A stretch of 64,000 nucleotides of DNA from an uncultured Litoreibacter sp. Lineage in GTDB: Bacteria > Pseudomonadota > Alphaproteobacteria > Rhodobacterales > Rhodobacteraceae. Made by a program: the position numbers and the translations under genes. Each line of letters opens with the position of its first letter. The first letter of the stretch is position 1. The DNA lies in contig CANMWQ010000001.1 of NCBI GenBank assembly GCA_947501685.1, positions 310,001-374,000 on the forward strand, written 5' to 3'. The notes under the pieces were generated by a model. That model was not told the origin of the DNA. It did no database searches and was given only the letters and a program-made list of their open reading frames with translations. This document shows positions 26,905 through 35,560 of the stretch, piece after piece.

Positions 26905-27930
26905 ATGAACGAGCCTGATCCCACCTTGCGCCCGGAGCGCCGCCCCGAGGATGCCGACCGCGCCTTGCGTCCGCAGGGGCTCGATGAATTCATCGGTCAG
27001 GCCGAAGCCCGCGCCAACCTGCGTGTTTTCATCGAAAGCGCCAAGCAGCGCGGGGAGGCGATGGATCACACGCTGTTCCACGGCCCCCCCGGTCTGGGCA
27101 AAACCACGCTGGCGCAGATCATGGCCCGCGAGCTGGGGGTAAACTTTCGCATGACCTCTGGGCCTGTGCTCGCCAAGGCGGGTGATCTGGCCGCGATCCT
27201 CACCAATCTTGAGCCGCGCGACGTGCTTTTTGTGGACGAGATCCACCGCCTCAACCCGGTGGTGGAGGAAATTCTCTACCCCGCCTTGGAAGATTTCGAA
27301 CTGGATCTGGTCATCGGCGAAGGCCCCGCTGCCCGCACAGTCCGCATCGAGCTGCAACCCTTCACACTTGTTGGGGCCACGACACGTTTGGGCCTTCTGA
27401 CCACGCCGCTGCGCGACCGCTTTGGCATCCCGACCCGCCTGCAATTCTACACCACTGACGAGCTGCACGAGATCGTCCGGCGCGGAGCCCGCCTGATGGG
27501 CATCCAAACGCAAGACGACGGCGCGCGCGAGATTGCCCGCCGCGCCCGTGGCACGCCCCGCATCGCAGGCCGCCTGCTGCGCCGCGTCGTCGATTTCGCG
27601 CTGGTCGAAGGCGACGGCACCATCACCCGCGCGCTGGCCGACAGCGCCCTCACAAGGCTCGGCGTCGATCACCTTGGCCTTGACGGTGCCGACCGCCGCT
27701 ACCTCACGCTGATTGCCGAAAACTACCAAGGCGGCCCTGTGGGCGTCGAAACCCTCTCCGCCGCGCTGTCGGAAAGCCGCGACGCGCTGGAAGAAGTCAT
27801 CGAGCCCTACCTGCTGCAACAAGGCCTCATCCAACGCACCCCGCGCGGCCGCATGCTGGCCGCCAAAGCGTGGTCTCATTTGGGCCTGTCCGCGCCCAAA
27901 ACCGCAACCAACGACCTCTTCGAGGGCTGA
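26905..27930 (+). CDS. ruvB: Holliday junction branch migration helicase RuvB
   Basis: 341 residues, the AAA+ motor of branch migration. Walker [14 protein letters not shown] lies near residue 60, Walker B is [10 protein letters not shown], sensor 1 is [18 protein letters not shown], and the arginine-finger region follows. The C-terminal winged helix ([38 protein letters not shown]) is intact. Length is normal. It ends the ruvCAB operon; the following gene starts 27 bases later on the same strand. Confidence 0.97.
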   Translation: MNEPDPTLRPERRPEDADRALRPQGLDEFIGQAEARANLRVFIESAKQRGEAMDHTLFHGPPGLGKTTLAQIMARELGVNFRMTSGPVLAKAGDLAAILTNLEPRDVLFVDEIHRLNPVVEEILYPALEDFELDLVIGEGPAARTVRIELQPFTLVGATTRLGLLTTPLRDRFGIPTRLQFYTTDELHEIVRRGARLMGIQTQDDGAREIARRARGTPRIAGRLLRRVVDFALVEGDGTITRALADSALTRLGVDHLGLDGADRRYLTLIAENYQGGPVGVETLSAALSESRDALEEVIEPYLLQQGLIQRTPRGRMLAAKAWSHLGLSAPKTATNDLFEG

Positions 27931-27957
27931 TCCGCCCGCCCAGCCAAGATGGACCCC

Positions 27958-28584
27958 ATGACCCAAGACCTCGCCAAATTCTTCACCCGCTCCGATGGCA
28001 GCTACTTATTTGCCCGCTGGGGCCGCCCGATCGCGCCCGTGGCCTTCGGGATCGAGGACAGCACGCTCGGCATCCTGAAAGGCGCGATCGAGGCCACCTG
28101 CCAGCTCGCAGGTCACACCACGCAAGAAACCGACCCGGAGCTTGGCGCAAACTTCATGGCCTTCTTCATCCGCGATTGGCAGGAGCTTCTCGACACCCCC
28201 AATCTCGACCGCCTGATCCCCGAACTCAAAACCCTCGTCACCCGGCTGCGCGAGGCACAAGCCAACCAATACCGCATCTTCCGTTTTGATGAGGCGGGCG
28301 GCATCAAGGCCTGTTTCATGTTCCTCAAAATGGACGCCGTCCTCTCCGAGATCCCCGCCGACACGCTCTGTCTGGGACAGGTCGTGCAATCCATGCTGCT
28401 CTGGTCCGACGAGGCTTTCCTCAACGCCTCCCCCCTCGCACTCACCGGCAATAGCGTGGCCATCCTGCGCCCCGATGTGGCCGCCATCATCCGTGCGGGC
28501 TACGCCCCCAACATGCCCGTCACTTCGGATGATCCCAGCCACGCCCTGCGCCTCGCGGCCCGCGCCCAGCAGGCCACGCAATGA
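27958..28584 (+). CDS. Conserved hypothetical protein between ruvB and ybgC
   Basis: About 208 residues, no family recognised. No signal peptide or membrane helix. Sequence features: FARWGRPIAPVAFGIEDSTLGILKGAIE near the N-terminus, then mixed alpha/beta character. It starts 27 bases after ruvB, and its TGA overlaps the ybgC ATG (ATGA). Placement between ruvCAB and tol-pal suggests co-transcription with both. Two ATG codons (27949 and 27958) are in frame; the second gives the more compact N-terminus. Confidence 0.7.
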   Translation: MTQDLAKFFTRSDGSYLFARWGRPIAPVAFGIEDSTLGILKGAIEATCQLAGHTTQETDPELGANFMAFFIRDWQELLDTPNLDRLIPELKTLVTRLREAQANQYRIFRFDEAGGIKACFMFLKMDAVLSEIPADTLCLGQVVQSMLLWSDEAFLNASPLALTGNSVAILRPDVAAIIRAGYAPNMPVTSDDPSHALRLAARAQQATQ

Positions 28585-28979
28585 GCCACCATTTCCCCAT
28601 CCGCGTCTATTACGAAGACACCGATCTGGCGGGCATCGTCTACTACGCCAACTACCTCAAATTCATCGAACGCGCCCGCTCTGAATGGGTCCGCGAGGCG
28701 GGCGTTGATCAGGTGGCGCTCAAGGTCCAGCACGGCACCGTCTTCGCCGTGCGCCACGTCTCCGCCGACTACCTCGCGCCGGCCCAGTTCGATGACCTGC
28801 TCACCGTCACCACTAGCCTCGACAAGATCACCGGATCGCGGCTGTTTCTCACCCAATCCGTGGCCCGCGACGACACGCCGCTCTTTGCCAGTCAAATCAC
28901 GCTGGTTTGCCTGTCGACAAGCGGAAAACCGACCAGAATCCCAGCGGATATTCGCGCAAAACTCCAGCCTCACAGCTAA
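28581..28979 (+). CDS. ybgC: Tol-Pal system-associated acyl-CoA thioesterase
   Basis: 132 residues, single hotdog domain. The catalytic segment YYEDTDLAGIVYYANYLKFIERARSEW contains the conserved Asp and Tyr of YbgC thioesterases, which hydrolyse short- or long-chain acyl-CoA and associate with the Tol-Pal gene cluster. It is the first gene of the tol-pal set. Its start overlaps the preceding gene's stop by 4 bases. Confidence 0.94.
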   Translation: MSHHFPIRVYYEDTDLAGIVYYANYLKFIERARSEWVREAGVDQVALKVQHGTVFAVRHVSADYLAPAQFDDLLTVTTSLDKITGSRLFLTQSVARDDTPLFASQITLVCLSTSGKPTRIPADIRAKLQPHS

Positions 28980-29084
28980 TTTTTTTGCCCCCCCGCCAAG
29001 AATAATGGCAAAGCCGCGTCTAACGTAGTATGTGTGGGTCATAACAAGCCGCAAACAATGCGGCGCAAAGAAAAGAGCGGGTTT

Positions 29085-29780
29085 ATGGAAGCTGAGGCAA
29101 TTGGCTTGGCCAACGAGGTGGATTTCTCTCTCACCGCGTTGTTCTGGCAGGCAACTCCAACGGTTAAAATCGTCATGCTGATGTTGATCATCGCGTCCTT
29201 CTGGGGCTGGGCGATCATCGTGCAGAAATTCATCAATTACCGTGTCGCGCGGCGTCAGGCTGAGGATTTTGACCGCGCCTTCTGGTCCGGAGAGCCTCTG
29301 GACGAGCTGTTCGACAAGGTCGGCGCATCTCCCACTGGGGCGTCGGAGCGTATCTTCACCGCAGGCATGACCGAATGGCGCAGATCCCATCGCGAAGACG
29401 GCCAGCTTATTGCGGGCGCCACCTCGCGGATTGACCGCTCCATGGATGTGGCCATCGCCAAGGAAGATGAGAAGCTGAATTACGGGTTGGGCTTTCTGGC
29501 CACCGTCGGGGCCACCGCGCCCTTCATCGGGTTGTTTGGCACCGTCTGGGGCATCAAACACGCTTTCGAGGAAATTGCGATTGCGCAAAACACCAACCTC
29601 GCCGTGGTCGCCCCTGGCATCGCCGAAGCACTTGTCGCAACGGCCCTTGGCCTGCTCGCCGCCATTCCGGCGGTGATCTTCTACAACAAGCTCAGCGCCG
29701 ATGCGGACCGCATCGCGTCAGGTTACGAGGCCTTTGCCGACGAGTTCTCCACCATCCTGTCGCGCCAGCTGGACGCCTGA
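29085..29780 (+). CDS. tolQ: Tol-Pal system proton channel subunit TolQ
   Basis: 231 residues, inner membrane. TolQ and TolR use the proton gradient to energise TolA for outer-membrane constriction. Three membrane helices: residues about 20-45 (IVMLMLIIASFWGWAII), 130-155 (LGFLATVGATAPFIGLFGTVWGI) and 165-190 (VVAPGIAEALVATALGLLAAIPAV), in the normal MotA/TolQ/ExbB layout. The frame is open to 29034, but ATG 29085 (MEAEAIGLANEVDFS) with GAGCGG upstream matches the usual start. tolR starts 4 bases after the stop. Confidence 0.95.
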   Translation: MEAEAIGLANEVDFSLTALFWQATPTVKIVMLMLIIASFWGWAIIVQKFINYRVARRQAEDFDRAFWSGEPLDELFDKVGASPTGASERIFTAGMTEWRRSHREDGQLIAGATSRIDRSMDVAIAKEDEKLNYGLGFLATVGATAPFIGLFGTVWGIKHAFEEIAIAQNTNLAVVAPGIAEALVATALGLLAAIPAVIFYNKLSADADRIASGYEAFADEFSTILSRQLDA

Positions 29781-29783
29781 GAC

Positions 29784-30275
29784 ATGGCGGGTGGAACCAT
29801 ACAGGGCGCGGCCAGCGGGTCGCGTCGCGGGCGGCGTCGCAAATCCAAAGCGCGCCCCATGTCGGAAATCAACGTGACCCCTTTCGTGGACGTCATGCTG
29901 GTGCTGTTGATCATTTTCATGGTCGCGGCCCCGCTGCTGACCGTAGGCGTACCGCTTGAGCTGCCCAAAACTGCCGCCACGGCCCTGCCCACGGAAGAGG
30001 AAGAGCCGCTCACCATTTCCGTGCAGGCCGACGGCGCGCTGTCGATCATGAACACCGAAGTGCCCCGCGCCGACTTCATCAACCGCCTGCGCGCCATCGC
30101 CGCGGAGCGCACCTCCGACAAGGTCTTCCTGCGTGCCGACGGCACGGTCAGCTATGAGCAGGTGGTGCAGGTCATGGGCGCGCTCAACGGTGCGGGCTTC
30201 AGCAATATCGGGCTGGTCACCGACACGGACGGGCCCTCCTTTGACGGCACACCCGCCGCGCCGCAAAGCGAGTAG
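29784..30275 (+). CDS. tolR: Tol-Pal system proton channel subunit TolR
   Basis: 163 residues. A basic N-terminus (GSRRGRRRKSKARP) is followed by MSEINVTPFVDVMLVLLIIFMVAAPLL, the single membrane helix with the proton-carrying Asp (FVDVMLV), then a periplasmic domain of about 110 residues. It partners TolQ. The basic leader is longer than in E. coli TolR. The stop is 6 bases before the tolA-like start. Confidence 0.95.
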   Translation: MAGGTIQGAASGSRRGRRRKSKARPMSEINVTPFVDVMLVLLIIFMVAAPLLTVGVPLELPKTAATALPTEEEEPLTISVQADGALSIMNTEVPRADFINRLRAIAAERTSDKVFLRADGTVSYEQVVQVMGALNGAGFSNIGLVTDTDGPSFDGTPAAPQSE

Positions 30276-30281
30276 CCCTTC

Positions 30282-31421
30282 ATGTTTGGCGAGATGAAAA
30301 CCGGTGCCTATGTCTCGGGGGCAGGCCATGTGGGCTTGTTCCTGTGGCTGATCATTGGCGGGTTTTTCGTCGCGCGCGACGATTTTGAAGCCATCACCGT
30401 CACCGACGTCTCCATCATCACCGCCGACGAGCTTCAGGCCCTGCAACCCAGCGGGCCCCAGACAGGCGACGCGCCTCCCGCCATTGAAGCTCCGTCGGAA
30501 GATCAGGCGGTCGAAACGCCCGCCCCTGCGCCCGCGCCCCGCCCGGCACCAGAACCCGCCCCGGCACCTGCTCCCGCTCCGGCCCCCGAAGAGGCACCCG
30601 TCCCCGACGAAGCGCCTGAACCCCCTGTCATTGAAGAAACACCGCAACCCGAGGGCGACCCCGGCGCGGCTGAGCTGGATCCTGACGCCGCCCCCGCCGT
30701 CCCGGAAGAGGCCGAGGTGATCACCCAAGAGGTCACCCAAGCCCCCGAGCCAGAGGTGGAGATCGCCGACACTGCGCAATCAGAAGTGGCCCCCGACGAG
30801 ACCGCCGAGCCCACGCCGGAGCCGCAGGAGGCTCAGGAGGAAACTGCCCCGGAAGAGACCACCAATCAGGTGGTCACAGAGGCCGACGAGACCTCCAACA
30901 GCGCGCCCACGATCTCTACCCGTCCGGGCCGCAAACCCACGCCGCCCCCCGCAGCCCCCGCGCAAACCGAAACCGCCGAGACCCCAACCGAGCAGCCAGC
31001 AACCCCCGGCCTCGAAGACCTGATCAACGATGCCGTTACAGAGGCGAACCAGGACAACGCGGTCGCCGACAACGCCAACCCCGGCGGCGGCACAGGCGAG
31101 CCCGTGACCCGCGCCGAAAAAGGCGCGTTCATCCTCGCCATCCAGCGCTGCTGGAACGTGGGCGCGCTCAGCACGGATGCGCTCAAGGTGACTGTAACCG
31201 TCGGTTTCACCATGACGCCCGACGCCAAACCCGAGATAGGCTCCATCCGGCTGGTGGGGGCAGAAGGCGGCTCCGGTGCCGCCGTTGATCGCGCCTATGA
31301 AAGCGCCCGGCGTGCGATTATCCGCTGCGGCTCCGCCGGTTTTGGGCTGCCAGCCGACAAATACGACCAATGGCGCGGCGTCGAGGTCCGCTTCAATGCC
31401 ACCACAAAGGAAATCCGGTGA
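30282..31421 (+). CDS. tolA: TolA-like envelope linker protein
   Basis: 379 residues. One N-terminal membrane helix ([17 protein letters not shown], about residues 18-34), a long Pro/Glu/Ala-rich spacer (about residues 60-270) with repeated PAPAP and EEAP units, and a C-terminal domain of about 110 residues ([16 protein letters not shown] onward) resembling the TolA/TonB C-terminal fold that reaches Pal and TolB. Position between tolR and tolB supports the assignment. The spacer sequence is poorly conserved, as in all TolA proteins. A GTG (31418) overlapping the stop is a possible alternative start of tolB. Confidence 0.9.
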   Translation: MFGEMKTGAYVSGAGHVGLFLWLIIGGFFVARDDFEAITVTDVSIITADELQALQPSGPQTGDAPPAIEAPSEDQAVETPAPAPAPRPAPEPAPAPAPAPAPEEAPVPDEAPEPPVIEETPQPEGDPGAAELDPDAAPAVPEEAEVITQEVTQAPEPEVEIADTAQSEVAPDETAEPTPEPQEAQEETAPEETTNQVVTEADETSNSAPTISTRPGRKPTPPPAAPAQTETAETPTEQPATPGLEDLINDAVTEANQDNAVADNANPGGGTGEPVTRAEKGAFILAIQRCWNVGALSTDALKVTVTVGFTMTPDAKPEIGSIRLVGAEGGSGAAVDRAYESARRAIIRCGSAGFGLPADKYDQWRGVEVRFNATTKEIR

Positions 31422-31501
31422 AACGGTTATTGAATAACACGCAGACAACCCGGACACTGCCGCAGAACACAGGCCCCCAAGAAGCCGTGAAAGGACACGA
31501 C

Positions 31502-32818
31502 ATGATCCACAGGTTTTTCGCCCTTATCAGCCTCGCGCTCATCGCGCTGATGGCCCCCGCAAGCGCGCAGGAACCCCTGCGCATCGAGATCGACAACCCC
31601 AATATCGAGCCGCTGCCCTTCGCCGTCCCCAACTTCATCGCGGAGACCGCCGGGGCCGATCAATATGCCGCCGACTTGGCCCGCGTGGTGGCCGCTGATC
31701 TGACCGGCTCCGGGCTCTTTCGCGAAATCCCCTCCACCGCCTTCATCTCCGGCGTGACCAGTTTCGACAGCCCCGTGCAATTCTCCGACTGGAAGGCGAT
31801 CAACGCGCAGGCCTTGGTCACCGGATCCGTCAGCACCGCAGGCGACGACCAGATCGTGGTCAAGTTCCGCCTCTTTGACGTCTTCTCCGAAAACCAGCTG
31901 GGCGAGGGGCTGCAATTTGTGGGCTCACGCGCAGGCTGGCGGCGCATGGCCCATAAGGTCGCCGACGCCGTCTATTCCCGCATCACCGGGGAGGGGGCCT
32001 ATTTCGACAGCCGCCTCGTCTACGTCTCCGAATCCGGGCCCAAGAACGCGCGCTCCAAGCGCATCGCGATCATGGATTACGACGGCGCGAACAACCAGTT
32101 CCTGACGACGGACCAGTCCATCGTGCTGGCCCCGCGTTTCTCCCCGGATGGCAACCGGGTGATCTACACCAGCTACGAAACGGGTTTCCCGAAAATCTAC
32201 ATCCTCGATATCGGCACCGTCAGCCGCCAAAGTCTCGCCGACCAGCCCGGCACCATGAGCTTCGCGCCGCGCTTTGCCCCCGATGGCCAGTCGGTGATCT
32301 ACTCGCTGACCACCGGCTCCAACACCGACCTCTATAAGCTCAGCGTCAACGGCGGCGCGCCCCAGCAGCTGACCTCTGACCCCACCATCGAAACAGCACC
32401 CAGCTTCGCGCCCGATGGCAGCCAGATCGTCTTTGAAAGCGACCGCTCCGGCACGCCGCAGCTTTACGTGATGCCCGCAGGCGGCGGCGCGGCCACGCGC
32501 ATCAGCTTCGGGCAAGGCCGCTACGGCACGCCCGTCTGGTCCCCGCGCGGCGACCTCATCGCGTTCACCAAACAAAACCGGGGCCGCTTCCATATCGGGG
32601 TGATGAACACCGACGGCTCCGGCGAGCGCCTGCTCACCGCCTCTTTCCTCGACGAGGGCCCCACATGGGCCCCCAATGGCCGCGTGATCATGTTCACACG
32701 TGAAACAGCGGGTGAGGGGGGCTCCTCCACGCTCTATTCCGTCGACATCTCCGGCCGCAACCTGCGCCCCATCAAGCAAGGCGCGTCCGATCCCAACTGG
32801 TCGCCCCTGCTGCAATAA
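31502..32818 (+). CDS. tolB: Tol-Pal system beta-propeller protein TolB
   Basis: 438 residues, periplasmic. The signal peptide ([23 protein letters not shown]) is cleaved after Ala-Gln-type sequence. The N-terminal domain is followed by a six-bladed WD/PD40 propeller marked by repeated [24 protein letters not shown] and [11 protein letters not shown] units. TolB binds Pal and TolA. GAAAGGAC precedes ATG 31502 by about 7 bases; the upstream GTG 31418 would put about 28 residues before the signal peptide and is unlikely. Confidence 0.95.
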   Translation: MIHRFFALISLALIALMAPASAQEPLRIEIDNPNIEPLPFAVPNFIAETAGADQYAADLARVVAADLTGSGLFREIPSTAFISGVTSFDSPVQFSDWKAINAQALVTGSVSTAGDDQIVVKFRLFDVFSENQLGEGLQFVGSRAGWRRMAHKVADAVYSRITGEGAYFDSRLVYVSESGPKNARSKRIAIMDYDGANNQFLTTDQSIVLAPRFSPDGNRVIYTSYETGFPKIYILDIGTVSRQSLADQPGTMSFAPRFAPDGQSVIYSLTTGSNTDLYKLSVNGGAPQQLTSDPTIETAPSFAPDGSQIVFESDRSGTPQLYVMPAGGGAATRISFGQGRYGTPVWSPRGDLIAFTKQNRGRFHIGVMNTDGSGERLLTASFLDEGPTWAPNGRVIMFTRETAGEGGSSTLYSVDISGRNLRPIKQGASDPNWSPLLQ

Positions 32819-32906
32819 GCGCCCCATAAGTGCTGCGTTTCCTCTGCCGCAAACCCATGCTAAACTGACCATAATCGAGCCAATAAGAGCCATAAGGATC
32901 ACCACT

Positions 32907-33431
32907 ATGAAAACCCTTCCAACAGTCGCCCTGCTTGTCGCAACCCTCAGCCTCTCCGCCTGTTCGGGCGGCCTGTTCAACCAAAACCGCCTTGATACGG
33001 CGGGCGGTGCAGACGCCGCAGGGGCGGCAGATACCGGCATCACAACAGGCGCTTTGGCCCCCAACTCGGTCGAGTTCTTCAACCAGTCCATCGGCGACCG
33101 GGTGCTCTTCGCCGTCGACACCTCGACCCTGACGCCCGAGGGCCGCGCCACGCTGACCCAGCAAGCGGGCTGGCTCAGCACGAACCCGTCCTTCACCGCG
33201 ATCATCGAAGGCCATGCCGACGAGCAGGGCACTCGCGAATATAACCTCGCATTGGGCGCCCGCCGCGCCGCCGCCGTGCGCGATTTCCTTGTCACCCAAG
33301 GTGTGGCCGACGCCCGTCTGCGCACGGTAACATTCGGCAAGGAGCGCCCCATTGAAGTTTGCTCCACGGAAGTCTGCTACGCCAAAAACCGCCGCGCCGT
33401 GACGGTGATCGGCGCAGGCGCTGTCAGCTGA
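32907..33431 (+). CDS. pal: Peptidoglycan-associated lipoprotein Pal
   Basis: 174 residues. Lipoprotein signal (MKTLPTVALLVATLSLSAC; lipobox Cys19) then an Ala/Gly-rich linker and an OmpA-like peptidoglycan-binding domain (about 62-174): VEFFNQSIGDRVLFAVDTS, then IIEGHADEQGTREYNLALG and ARRAAAVRDFL, the meso-diaminopimelate-binding helix. It anchors the outer membrane to the wall and recycles through TolB. ATG 32907 follows AAGGATC; the upstream frame is non-coding. Confidence 0.96.
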   Translation: MKTLPTVALLVATLSLSACSGGLFNQNRLDTAGGADAAGAADTGITTGALAPNSVEFFNQSIGDRVLFAVDTSTLTPEGRATLTQQAGWLSTNPSFTAIIEGHADEQGTREYNLALGARRAAAVRDFLVTQGVADARLRTVTFGKERPIEVCSTEVCYAKNRRAVTVIGAGAVS

Positions 33432-33446
33432 TAAGGACCTGATGTC

Positions 33447-34256
33447 ATGCGGTTTCTCCTCGTATCTCTCTGTCTGCTTGTCGCCGCACCTGCGGCGGCG
33501 CAAGACACGTCGCTGGCCGATATCCGGGCCGAGCTGGGCGTCCTGAACGCAGAGATCGCCCGCCTGAAATCAGAACTTGCACCCACAGGCGGGGCGGCCC
33601 CGGCGGCCCCGCTCTCAGGCGACACTTTGCAACGCATCGACGCCATCGAGGCCGGGCTGACCCGCCTCAACTCCAAGGCCGAAGAGCTGGAAAACCGCAT
33701 CAACCGCGTCGTCGCCGACGGAACCAACCGCATCGGCGATCTTGAATTCCGGCTGGTCGAACTTGAGGGCGGCGATCTGGGCAGCATTGGCGAAACGCCC
33801 GCTCTGGGCGGCGAGGACATCACCACCATCGCGCCGCAGGTCTCCGAGCCGGAAAGCGACGCGCCGGAGCTGGCCATCGGTGAACAACGCGATTTCGAGC
33901 GGGCCCAGGAGGCGCTCGCATCAGGTGACTTTCTCGGCGCCGCTGAGCAGTTTGCGGCCTTTACGCAATCCTATCCGGGCAGCCCGCTAGAGGCCGACGC
34001 GCAGTATTTTCGCGGTGAAGCCTTTGAAAAGGCTGGCAATAATCAAGAGGCCGCGCGCGCCTTTCTCGAAAGCTTCTCAGGCTCTCCATCCAGCCCCCGC
34101 GCGCCCGACGCGCTGTTAAAACTTGGCCTCTCGCTCGACGCTTTGGGCCAACGCAACGAGGCCTGCCTGATGCTGCAAGAGGTCGTCAACCGCTTCCCCG
34201 GCAGCCCGCAAGTCTCTGAGGCGACACAATCGCGGGCCACATTGGGCTGCACGTGA
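33447..34256 (+). CDS. cpoB: Tol-Pal accessory protein CpoB
   Basis: 269 residues, periplasmic. Signal peptide (FLLVSLCLLVAAPAAAQ), then a coiled-coil segment (about 25-95; DIRAELGVLNAEIARLKSEL and GLTRLNSKAEELENRINRV), a linker, and C-terminal TPR-like repeats (about 145-265) with DFERAQEALASGDFLGAAEQF. In E. coli CpoB coordinates peptidoglycan synthesis with Tol-driven constriction. It closes the tol-pal set. Its TGA overlaps the tilS GTG. Confidence 0.93.
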   Translation: MRFLLVSLCLLVAAPAAAQDTSLADIRAELGVLNAEIARLKSELAPTGGAAPAAPLSGDTLQRIDAIEAGLTRLNSKAEELENRINRVVADGTNRIGDLEFRLVELEGGDLGSIGETPALGGEDITTIAPQVSEPESDAPELAIGEQRDFERAQEALASGDFLGAAEQFAAFTQSYPGSPLEADAQYFRGEAFEKAGNNQEAARAFLESFSGSPSSPRAPDALLKLGLSLDALGQRNEACLMLQEVVNRFPGSPQVSEATQSRATLGCT

Positions 34257-35482
34257 GCCAAACGGCGGAAGCGCTGCTGCGGCAGTATTTCGAAGACAAT
34301 CCGGTCAAAAAACTTGGCGTCGCTGTCTCCGGCGGCGGCGACAGCATGGCGCTGCTGCACCTCCTCCAGACGCTTGAAATGCCCCTGCATGTCGTCACCG
34401 TTGATCACGGATTGCGCCCGGAGGCCAAGCAAGAGGCCGCACAGGTCGCCGCCTTCTGCTTCGCCCAAAACCTGCCCCACACCCTGCTGAACTGGACCGA
34501 CTGGGACGGGCAGGGCAACCTGCAAGCTCAGGCCCGCGCCGCGCGCTACCGCCTGATTGCCCATTGGGCGCAAGAGCGCGACATAGCCGACATAGCCCTC
34601 GGCCACACTGCCGATGACAATACGGAGACCTTTATCATGGGGCTCACCCGTGGCGCGGGTCTCGATGGTCTCTCAGGCATGCGCCCGCGTTTCATGCGCG
34701 ACGGCGTCACCTTCTACCGCCCGCTTCTGGGCACGGATCGCGCCACCCTCCGCGCCCTGCTCGAAGCCCACAAACTCCCGTGGTCGGATGACCCCTCAAA
34801 CGACGACCCCAGCTTTGCCCGCATCCGCATCCGCACCGCCCTGCAAGACCTCGGCGCGGACAGGCCCGAGATTGCCAAGGTCATCGAAAACCTCTCCCAA
34901 ACCCGCGCCGCGATCGAGCAGCTGACCCATGACTGGGCCGCCACCCATCTGACATTCCAAAAGGGCGACATCCTCGCGCCCACGGAGGCATTAACCACGC
35001 TCAACCCCGAGCTGCGCCGCCGCGTCACCGGCCACATCCTGCGCTTCCTCACCGGGCGCGATTACCCGCCTCGCGCCGAAAAGCTGATGCCGCTGGTTCG
35101 CAGCGAGGCCCCCCAAGGCACCGTGCATGGCTGCCTGATCACCCAAGAGGACGGTCAAGAGGAAGGTGCAACCCGCTTCACCCGCGAAGCCGCCGCGTTG
35201 GAGAACATGGTTAACAAAACCACAGAGCTTTGGGATGGCCGCTGGCAGCTCGATGGCCCGCATTCGGACGGTTTGAAATTGTACAAATTGGGTTTTGAGG
35301 GTCTGAAAATGACCCCATTTTGTACAAAACCCGCCCTACCACGCGCCTCCCTCGCGGCCAGCCCCGCCATCTGGAACGGCCCCGAGCTGATCGCCGCCCC
35401 CCTCGCCGGATACACAAACGGCTGGTGCGCCAGATTGACACGATCCCGAGAACAGTTCCTTTCCGGCCTTTTAACGCATTGA
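34253..35482 (+). CDS. tilS: tRNA(Ile)-lysidine synthase
   Basis: 409 residues. It modifies C34 of tRNA-Ile(CAU) to lysidine with ATP, so the CAU anticodon reads AUA. The PP-loop SGGGDSMALLHLL lies near residue 30, followed by VDHGLRPEAKQEAAQVAAFC and ARAARYRLIA. ALGHTADDNTETFIMGLTRG and the RPRFMRDG-like segment are also TilS landmarks. The C-terminal third is poorly conserved, as usual. GTG 34253 overlaps the cpoB stop by 4 bases, so it is the natural start. Confidence 0.92.
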   Translation: MSQTAEALLRQYFEDNPVKKLGVAVSGGGDSMALLHLLQTLEMPLHVVTVDHGLRPEAKQEAAQVAAFCFAQNLPHTLLNWTDWDGQGNLQAQARAARYRLIAHWAQERDIADIALGHTADDNTETFIMGLTRGAGLDGLSGMRPRFMRDGVTFYRPLLGTDRATLRALLEAHKLPWSDDPSNDDPSFARIRIRTALQDLGADRPEIAKVIENLSQTRAAIEQLTHDWAATHLTFQKGDILAPTEALTTLNPELRRRVTGHILRFLTGRDYPPRAEKLMPLVRSEAPQGTVHGCLITQEDGQEEGATRFTREAAALENMVNKTTELWDGRWQLDGPHSDGLKLYKLGFEGLKMTPFCTKPALPRASLAASPAIWNGPELIAAPLAGYTNGWCARLTRSREQFLSGLLTH

Positions 35483-35506
35483 AGAAACTGTCATTACCCC
35501 TAGTTT
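35479..35506 (+). promoter_or_regulatory. Candidate heat-shock (sigma-32-type) promoter of ftsH
   Basis: TTGAAG (35479-35484) followed after 12 bases by CCCCTAGTTT (35497-35506) resembles the CTTGAA-N13-CCCCATNT pattern. It overlaps the tilS stop and lies about 55 bases upstream of the ftsH start. ftsH is a heat-shock gene in other proteobacteria. No good housekeeping promoter is visible here. Confidence 0.4.
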
Positions 35507-35560
35507 ATAAGGGACGCCGTATTTTGCGGCACATCCAAGCTGGTAATCAGGAGATTTTCC

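Noticed and set aside
26236-27966. 576-codon minus-strand frame antisense to ruvA and ruvB
   Set aside because: No recognisable domain; it mirrors the codon pattern of ruvAB.
31418-31501. GTG 31418 as the tolB start
   Set aside because: It would put about 28 residues before the signal peptide; ATG 31502 has its own Shine-Dalgarno.
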